DNA of 64,000 nucleotides, from contig NC_056550.1 of the NCBI RefSeq assembly GCF_910596095.1, forward strand, positions 20,766,001 through 20,830,000, in the 5' to 3' direction. A model generated the notes under the pieces. It made no database searches, had not been told where the DNA came from, and was given only the letters and a program-made list of their open reading frames with translations. Position numbers and translations under genes: made by a program. The DNA comes from Thunnus maccoyii (lineage: Eukaryota; Chordata; Actinopteri; Scombriformes; Scombridae). Shown piece by piece: positions 60,161 through 64,000 of this stretch; positions within the stretch are counted from its first letter, which is position 1; every line of letters begins with the position of its first letter.

Positions 60161-63100
60161 GACGGCTGCACCTCTGTGGCAGAGAGCGTTCAAACTGAGT
60201 GAGAGAGAAAAAGACAGAGCTTTGCCTGCACTGATTCATAGCACTATAGCTCATGAAAACCTGTTATTGCTCAGTTTAAAGGACAAATTGAAAAGTAATT
60301 CCACTTTCTTTTTAAAGAAGTGAACAAAAGCACTTTACACTTTCTTATAAATAAATAGTGGCACATACTGTGGTTGGTAATGCCTCATAAATACCATTGT
60401 GATGGACGAAACAATCGAAACTCCTAACATCAGAATATCACGTCAAGGAAGAAGGCCACCCCCTGCCTCAAGAACAGATTGAATCCTTAAACAAATCCTT
60501 AACGGAGGGTGCAGTGGGATGTCTTTCTTCCAGATGGAAAGTCTTCAGTTCCTTAAGGGATAAAGAAGGCGCAGTTATGTTTTTTAGTGATGTTCAGATC
60601 TGCTCAGACCTTGAGTTTTTAGCCGTAGTTGGTATTCTGTAAGAATACTCATCTCTGCAGCTGCGTTTTGTAATCGTGACTCAGATGCTTAAATGAATTA
60701 AATTGAAATATTGGTCCAAAGCTGTTTCAGATTTGATACAGTACATTTATTTGATGCACACTAATGATTTAATGTGACAGTTGAACCACCTTTGACTGTT
60801 TGAAAGAAATACCAATTATAATATAATAACATAACTTTGTCCACCATGCATATTATATTAACAGGTTAGATGTGATGTTTGAGGATCAAATAAACAAAAC
60901 ACCTTCATTCTGAGTAAGCGAAGCATCTTGGTCAGCGTGAATCTTTCTCCGCCTCTTCCTGCTTTTCTGAGCGTGAATCTTCCTCATCGCCCGCCTTCTC
61001 CTTCCCTTTTCCTGCATCGCTCTCGCTAGTTCTCTTCACCATGACTAAACTGTGAATCCCTGTTAAGTGGCCATGTGATGATGAAATACTGCATCAGGGT
61101 CGCTGCTCAAACAACTCTTCCTTTTTTTTCCCCTCACTATTTTCAGCCATGTGGGCAGCGTGTGCGACTCCAGGGATCGCAGTGTCAGTCAGTCAGTCCA
61201 ACACTTTGGTCCAGATTGAAATTTCTAAATATTGAATCGATTAACTGAATTGACATTCCTTCTTTATAACCTTCTTAACTTAATGCTTTTCCAGTTGAAA
61301 CACCTTCCAGGTGTTGAAACACCTTCCAGGAAGTTACTTTTTTACAGCAAGTTGTGACATGGAGGTGACATGACATTGAAGCATCTATCTTGGGTCTTTT
61401 ACACACTTATTGACAAGTGTGATAGCGTTCAGGTCTAAGCATCTGAGTGCATCTTTGTCTTACGTAGTTTACATGACAAAGTTGATGCATATTACAGAGG
61501 ATAAGACCTTTTTATTCAGATAACCATGTGGCCTTTCATTGGCACCAAACTCTTTCCAAAATAATACATTTCCTTTTTGTGTCACATATTCATTTGTTCC
61601 ATTACATATCAATGAGATAATAAGGTGGCAGCAAGTGACAGTTTAGTGAAGAGCTCTAATGTTTGGTAGCTGACGTCCTGTACATTAAACGTCCCTTTGC
61701 CTTGGACCGTCTCAAGTGCTACAGTTTCATGGCACTCAAATGGTTTAGACGTGCGTAAAAAAACACATATGGTTCACGTATCTACACCGTATAGCGACAA
61801 ACATGAGTAAGTTCCTCTCCGCCATCATGCCAAATATTTTATTATATGACTATTTTGGTACAAACATTTATCCGCCAGTGTGGCAGATATCCCTCCATGA
61901 TTTAATTGCCAAACAGAAAAACCACCTGAATTTGCCCCAGTGTTGGTACCAAAAAAGCACAGTAGGCTCCATTTTTCCAATTCCCATCTCACCATTTTCT
62001 TCACTTGTGAGGAAATGAGCAGTGCAGCCCAGTGTGTCCGCTATAGCGACTTTAGATTTTAGCCTTACTTATTGTCTTGACTCCTTTTCTGTGTCACATG
62101 CATGTCTTCTCTACTGCCTTCTCTCAGTGCTGCTCTCTCTGCTCCCTCCTCGCCTTCCTTGGTTACTGTAGCTATGCAGAAAGGTGTGGGCATGGCCACT
62201 CTGGGATTCTCTGTGATTGGCGTAGATGCTGGTATTTTTGATCCAGGATCAGATCTGACTGAGGACTACAAAGTTCAGTGATTTTTGCCTGGCACACGCC
62301 AGTAAGCAAATTAACTACGTCGCAGTGGCCTTTATTCCGTGGAGCTGGCCATGAATAAGTCAGCACCCTACCGTGGGTTACCAGCCTAATGAGCTGGTTG
62401 CCGCTGGTTTGCATTGCACTCCAGTCAGCCTTTTTCCCCTGCAGTAATGCAGCCTGAAGACGCTGACTAGACTGCGCCCTTGGCTTTACTCCATCCTGCT
62501 GAACCTCGTCTGGGAGGCGAGCGGTTTTGACTAGGGAGGATTGGTCTCATGGGTGAAGGGCTGAGATATCCCCATCATCCCGCTCCTCGTCCTTCTCCTC
62601 ACCGAGTGAATCTGGGTCAGACCTTGCGTGACGGACAGCCTGCCATTATCACCACTCAGACACACAAAAGGGAAAGGCCAAGAGCTGCAAAGTGCTGGGA
62701 GGGTGGAGAGGAGGGGCTGATTGAGAGGAAGAAGACAGAGTGCTTTTCCCCCTTTTCTCCCTCTGGTGTGGCGACAGGATTGGACATTCCTCCCATGGGT
62801 GTCTGCTCCTGCCTCCCTTTAACACGTTCTCACTCTGCCATCATCCCTGAAAGTAGAAGAGTAGATGCACACACATAATAAGATCACAGCACTGAGCCAG
62901 GGGAGTCAGTCAGGCGATGAGTGTATGATGTCTTGGTTTTCTTCTGTGTTGGACTGGTGGAACCGGGTCTTCTTAGGGCTTAGTCAGTGCAGGCTCTCAT
63001 TTGTCTGAATTCTCACTCTAATAGCCTTAACTTGAAGTCATTCTGTGGTTCACTACACAGGCTGTCATCAACGTGATATTGAGATGACAGGGGCATGTGC

Positions 63101-64000
63101 CCCACTCTATTTCGAGTCTGTCAAAAGATGACAGGGGTCGCGCCCAAACCTAGCCTAGCCTCTCTGTTTCCCCTCAATTCTTTCCCCCTCACTGTTCACA
63201 TCGTCATTCTTTTTATTCATTCTGCAAATCTGTCTCTTTCACAGTAACAAATCTTTCTTTTGATTTCTTCTCCATCTCTTTTCAACCATGTTAATGTCTC
63301 GCCGTTTACCTCTTATTTCCCTCACTCAGTAGTTATTAACACTTGGCACACTCTGCATGCTCTCTAATTTGTTCTGCCAGTGACACTGATGTGCAGTCAG
63401 GTAGGAGAGACAAACAAAGCAAATGTCAAGCCTTTCCTCTGACCTAAAGAATTGGGACTTGATTATTCCCGCTTTAGTGCTCCAGGTGTAAACACACAGG
63501 CACATAGACACACGCTGTCGTCGTGTACTTCCTTATTCCTGAGGAGGCCCTAATCACATGCATGCAGAGGTGTCAGCTCCATGGCAATAGCTTCTCTGCA
63601 GTAACCTGGGAATCAGATCTCCTATTTGATATTCATTCTGGTGAAGGAGCCTATCAGGGTTCACTAGAGTACTGTGGAAACCAATGAGGTTTATGGACAA
63701 AGATGAGGAATCACAGCAGCAGAGAGCAGGATTAAGCAAGATAGATGGCAGCATTTGGTTGGAGTGTATTAAATATGATGAAGGTCTAGATGGCCGAAGG
63801 ACAGTGAACCTTGAAACGTGCAAGAGATTCGCTCACATTTAAGAGTCATGATAGCTGCAAAATACACAAACACAACCTTTCTGCAACCTGATTTTGGTTG
63901 TGTGGGGATGTAGTGTGAGAGAATCACGATTCTTTGTGCTTTCATTGTCTCCTCAAAACACTGACTAATCTGAATTAATCCAGGATCTGCTTTAAATGAT
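60155..64000. other. intergenic or intronic DNA to window end, no gene seen
   Basis: No exon recognised on either strand. A 19-bp unit (GTTGAAACACCTTCCAGG plus T) is tandemly duplicated at 61295-61331. Open frames at 62.17-62.88 kb are unassigned. Confidence 0.45.

Noticed and set aside
19781..64000. wnt3 exons expected by synteny
   Set aside because: No frame with the Wnt3 family signatures (for example a GYPIWW leader end or an RRWNC block) was found on either strand.

Overview
This is vertebrate, almost certainly ray-finned fish (teleost), nuclear DNA. The genes are split by spliceable introns. The intergenic DNA is AT-rich and full of dinucleotide microsatellites, and it carries decayed interspersed repeats of types common in teleosts: an L2-like LINE, tRNA-derived SINE remnants, and a roughly 160-bp tandem element containing TCAAGGTCA. 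No operons, ribosome binding sites, rRNA or intact tRNA genes were seen.

Only two protein-coding genes can be supported, and both can be reconstructed completely on the minus strand. gosr2 (membrin, a Golgi Qb-SNARE) has six coding exons at 1355-4110 and gives a 212-residue protein. wnt9b (a secreted Wnt ligand) has four coding exons at 14549-19469 and gives a 355-residue protein. The order wnt9b then gosr2, in the same orientation, matches the tetrapod WNT3-WNT9B-GOSR2 block. By that synteny the next gene towards the right would be wnt3 on the plus strand, but no wnt3 exon is visible here.

Layout: 1-4.3 kb, gosr2 with its 3' flank and promoter. 4.3-14.5 kb, intergenic, with a 0.9-kb hairpin-like inverted repeat at 6.28-7.19 kb. 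14.5-19.8 kb, wnt9b and its CpG-containing promoter. 19.8-64 kb, a long stretch without a recognisable coding gene. That stretch holds a dead L2 LINE with a hexanucleotide tail (20.8-22.0 kb), an 18-bp minisatellite preceded by a C2HC zinc-finger-like open frame (29.6-30.4 kb), repeat-rich DNA (32-34.8 kb), a GC-rich first-exon-like island (39.1-39.6 kb), an 0.8-kb segment present twice 5.9 kb apart with an exon-like core in both copies (40.3-41.2 and 46.3-47.1 kb), and a tandem repeat array rich in nuclear-receptor half-sites (43.05-43.53 kb).

The two genes act separately: gosr2 is housekeeping ER-Golgi traffic, wnt9b is developmental signalling. The long flank beyond wnt9b is a plausible home for distal regulatory elements and unannotated non-coding exons. 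The best candidates for something undescribed are the exon-like island plus duplicated module, the zinc-finger/minisatellite frame, and the hormone-receptor-site array. All three are inferences from sequence alone.
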